In this document: positions 21,425 to 22,746 of the stretch, in pieces
How positions within the stretch are numbered: position 1 is the stretch's first letter
Layout: each line of letters opens with the position of its first letter
Origin: NZQO01 sp964639255
Lineage (GTDB): Bacteria; Bacteroidota; Bacteroidia; Flavobacteriales; Flavobacteriaceae
Assembly (NCBI GenBank): GCA_964639255.1
Contig: CAZXDP010000043.1
Location: 1-22,746, forward strand
DNA length: 22,746 bases
Reading direction: 5' to 3'
Notes under the pieces: generated by a model
What the model was told of the DNA's origin: nothing
Databases searched by the model: none
The model's input: the letters and a program-made list of their open reading frames with translations, nothing else
Made by a program: the position numbers and the translations under genes

Positions 21425-21551
21425 CGGGATTAGCTACGTCTGGCGGTGGGTCCAGCCTGGCTATCGACAGACAGGCTTTCGGCAGTCGCATCACATCTCA
21501 AGCCGGGCGAGCTCCAACAAAGCCTCAATTTCATTTTTAACTTGAATAACG
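21425..21551 (+). other. trpB-trpA spacer with a GC-rich inverted repeat
   Basis: A spacer of 127 bases in an operon whose other joints are overlaps or at most 19 bases. The first two thirds are unusually G+C-rich and include AGCCTG...CAGGCT with a 12-base loop, the outline of a short palindromic element. No T run follows, so it is not a terminator. It could be an inserted intergenic repeat or an mRNA-processing or stability structure. Confidence 0.5.
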
Positions 21552-22322
21552 ATGAATAGAATACAACAATTAGTTCAAAAAGACGGGAAGCTACTTTCCC
21601 TATACTATACGGCCGGGTATCCCAATTTGGAGGATACGGTTCCTATACTGAAATCGATCCAGAATAGTGGGGTCGATATGGTGGAGATTGGCCTTCCCTT
21701 TAGCGATCCCTTGGCCGATGGCCCTACCATTCAGCAAAGCTCTACGCAGGCTTTAAAAAATGGAATGACTACGGAAAAACTCTTTCAGCAATTGGAAAAC
21801 GTGCGTAAGGATATCCATCTGCCGCTGCTGCTAATGGGGTATTTCAATCCTGTTTTACAATACGGCGTAGAGCACTTTTGCGAACGCTGTGAAACAGTTG
21901 GCATAGATGGCCTTATTCTACCGGATCTTCCGCTAAAGGAATACCAAGCCCATTATGCCCCCCTTTTCAAAAAACACCAGCTTTCGACCATATTTCTTAT
22001 TACGCCGCAAACTTCAGAAGATCGTATACGCGCCATCGATAAGGCCAGCGATGCTTTTATCTATATGGTAAGCAGTGCGAGCGTTACTGGCGCAAAAACG
22101 GGTTTTGGAGAAGAACAACGACGTTATTTTGAGCGTGTGGCGGCCATGAACCTCAAGAATCCATTGATAGTGGGTTTTGGTATTAGCAATAGCGAAACGT
22201 TTCTACAGGCCACCCAAACTACCAAGGGAGCCATTATTGGAAGTGCCTTTATCAAGCACCTTACCCAACACGGCAATACTCGAATTCCAGAATTTGTCGC
22301 TTCCATCCGCGGTATAGTTTAA
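21552..22322 (+). CDS. trpA: Tryptophan synthase alpha chain
   Basis: A 256-residue TIM barrel that cleaves indole-3-glycerol phosphate to indole and glyceraldehyde 3-phosphate and passes indole to TrpB. The catalytic pair Glu45 and Asp56 is seen in VEIGLPFSDPLADGPTIQ (44-61). LLMGYFNPVLQYG, GLILPDLPLKE, SSASVTGAKTGF and LIVGFGISNSE follow in the usual order, the last being part of the phosphate site. It is the final gene of the trp operon. No strong terminator is visible directly after it. Confidence 0.98.
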   Translation: MNRIQQLVQKDGKLLSLYYTAGYPNLEDTVPILKSIQNSGVDMVEIGLPFSDPLADGPTIQQSSTQALKNGMTTEKLFQQLENVRKDIHLPLLLMGYFNPVLQYGVEHFCERCETVGIDGLILPDLPLKEYQAHYAPLFKKHQLSTIFLITPQTSEDRIRAIDKASDAFIYMVSSASVTGAKTGFGEEQRRYFERVAAMNLKNPLIVGFGISNSETFLQATQTTKGAIIGSAFIKHLTQHGNTRIPEFVASIRGIV

Positions 22323-22404
22323 CCTACCTTTAGCAAGGCGTTAATATTTATTATGAAATGGTTTAGGTATCTTCTATTCAGTTTAATTTTTAAAACAGAA
22401 TACT

Positions 22405-22545
22405 ATGGCACCTGATAGAAAATTTGAGAGAGACCGCACAAAAGAACAAAAACACCCAACGAACCCAACTGGCAAGAACAATGCCGATAAGAATCGATTC
22501 GACATTGATGAGAACACCATCAAGGATCAAAAAAATAAAAAGTAA
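22405..22545 (+). CDS. Small hydrophilic basic peptide, 46 residues
   Basis: ATG 22405 to TAA 22543-22545 encodes MAPDRKFERDRTKEQKHPTN followed by PTGKNNADKNRFDIDENTIKD and a lysine-rich end. It is rich in Lys, Asn and Asp with no hydrophobic core, so probably disordered. The stop overlaps the start of the THX gene by one base (TAATG), so the two are translated as a coupled pair, which supports a real gene. I recognise no family. A nucleic-acid or ribosome-associated role is a guess from its charge and its partner. Confidence 0.55.
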   Translation: MAPDRKFERDRTKEQKHPTNPTGKNNADKNRFDIDENTIKDQKNKK

Positions 22546-22676
22546 TGGGAAAAGGCGATAGCAAAACAAAAAGAGGCAAGATACATCTGGGCACTCACGG
22601 TAAGTTACGTCCCCGCCGAAAGAAATTTAAGATCAGGCCGAGTACCGTTAAGGGAAAGCAAGACAAGCAAGCTTAA
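22545..22676 (+). CDS. 30S ribosomal protein THX (bTHX family)
   Basis: A 43-residue very basic peptide starting MGKGDSKTKRGKIHLGTHGK and continuing LRPRRKKFK. It matches the THX pattern MGKGDxKTxRGKI...G..G..RP.K, a short protein that sits in the 30S head in Thermus and is widespread in Bacteroidota. The C-terminal extension (IRPSTVKGKQDKQA) goes beyond the shortest members. It starts on the last base of the preceding small gene and is followed by a strong terminator 21 bases later. Confidence 0.8.
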   Translation: MGKGDSKTKRGKIHLGTHGKLRPRRKKFKIRPSTVKGKQDKQA

Positions 22677-22696
22677 CTGATTTTCAATATAAAATA

Positions 22697-22726
22697 AACC
22701 CCCCGCTGCAATGAAGGGGGGGTTTT
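22697..22726 (+). terminator. Intrinsic terminator after the THX gene
   Basis: A run of six C (22699-22704) pairs with seven G (22716-22722) around a loop of about 11 bases, followed by TTTT. It ends the two-gene small-protein transcript. Confidence 0.8.
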
Positions 22727-22746
22727 GGTTTTGGTTGGTTACCTAT

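Noticed and set aside
1..22746. CRISPR array, insertion sequence or prophage
   Set aside because: I saw no regular spaced repeats, transposase or phage module on either strand; the tail-fibre-like end of the 5625-6260 protein stands alone.

Overview
The window looks like a chromosomal segment of a marine-type Flavobacteriaceae (Bacteroidota). The evidence is repeated TAnnTTTG -7 promoter boxes with upstream TTG, a type IX secretion sorting domain at the left edge, a tmRNA with tag GENNYALAA, the flavobacterial VGINTTTP...LDINGTIR start of an exported protein, ribosomal protein THX, and start codons mostly without Shine-Dalgarno sequences. Base composition is moderate in the core genes and very AT-rich in the accessory stretches.

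Layout. (1) 1-1483: the 3' end of a T9SS-secreted protein, kdsA, and a convergent DUF1801 gene. (2) 1484-6260 is the accessory part. It holds two tandem minus-strand units that look like paralogous small RNA genes, each with promoter, conserved 5' hairpin, terminator and a two-site operator. It also holds a 63-residue secreted peptide with two IWPGS(V/A)NGK repeats, a decayed kinase fragment, a TPR hybrid histidine kinase/response regulator with no output domain, and an exported 211-residue protein that again carries IWPGSAN. (3) 6460-8319: a saccharopine dehydrogenase-like enzyme, a divergent promoter pair, a structured GC-rich leader and tmRNA with its terminator. (4) 8320-11820: a gene-poor stretch, a Cys/Asp-repeat lipoprotein, a DUF2975/XRE pair, a 27-residue membrane microprotein, a 3D-domain lipoprotein and a glycerophosphodiesterase. 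(5) 11844-14361, all minus: an unrecognised 126-residue protein, two coupled rhodaneses, and a TlpA/redoxin pair. (6) 14550-15586: a MarR regulator with a palindromic operator and a YceI protein. (7) 15598-22322: the complete trp operon trpL-E-G-D-C-F-B-A, controlled by a classic attenuator whose leader peptide has two adjacent Trp codons. (8) 22405-22676: a 46-residue basic peptide overlapping the gene for ribosomal protein THX.

How it works together. The trp operon is one compact transcription unit with overlapping or nearly touching genes. The only loose joint is the trpB-trpA spacer, which holds a GC-rich inverted repeat. The redox/sulfur genes (rhodaneses, TlpA, redoxin) suggest envelope thiol or sulfane-sulfur chemistry. 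The least explained part is 1500-6260. There a repeated IWPGS peptide motif brackets a TPR hybrid kinase, and two duplicated small RNA units share an operator architecture. A peptide-sensing or stress-signalling role is a hypothesis only.
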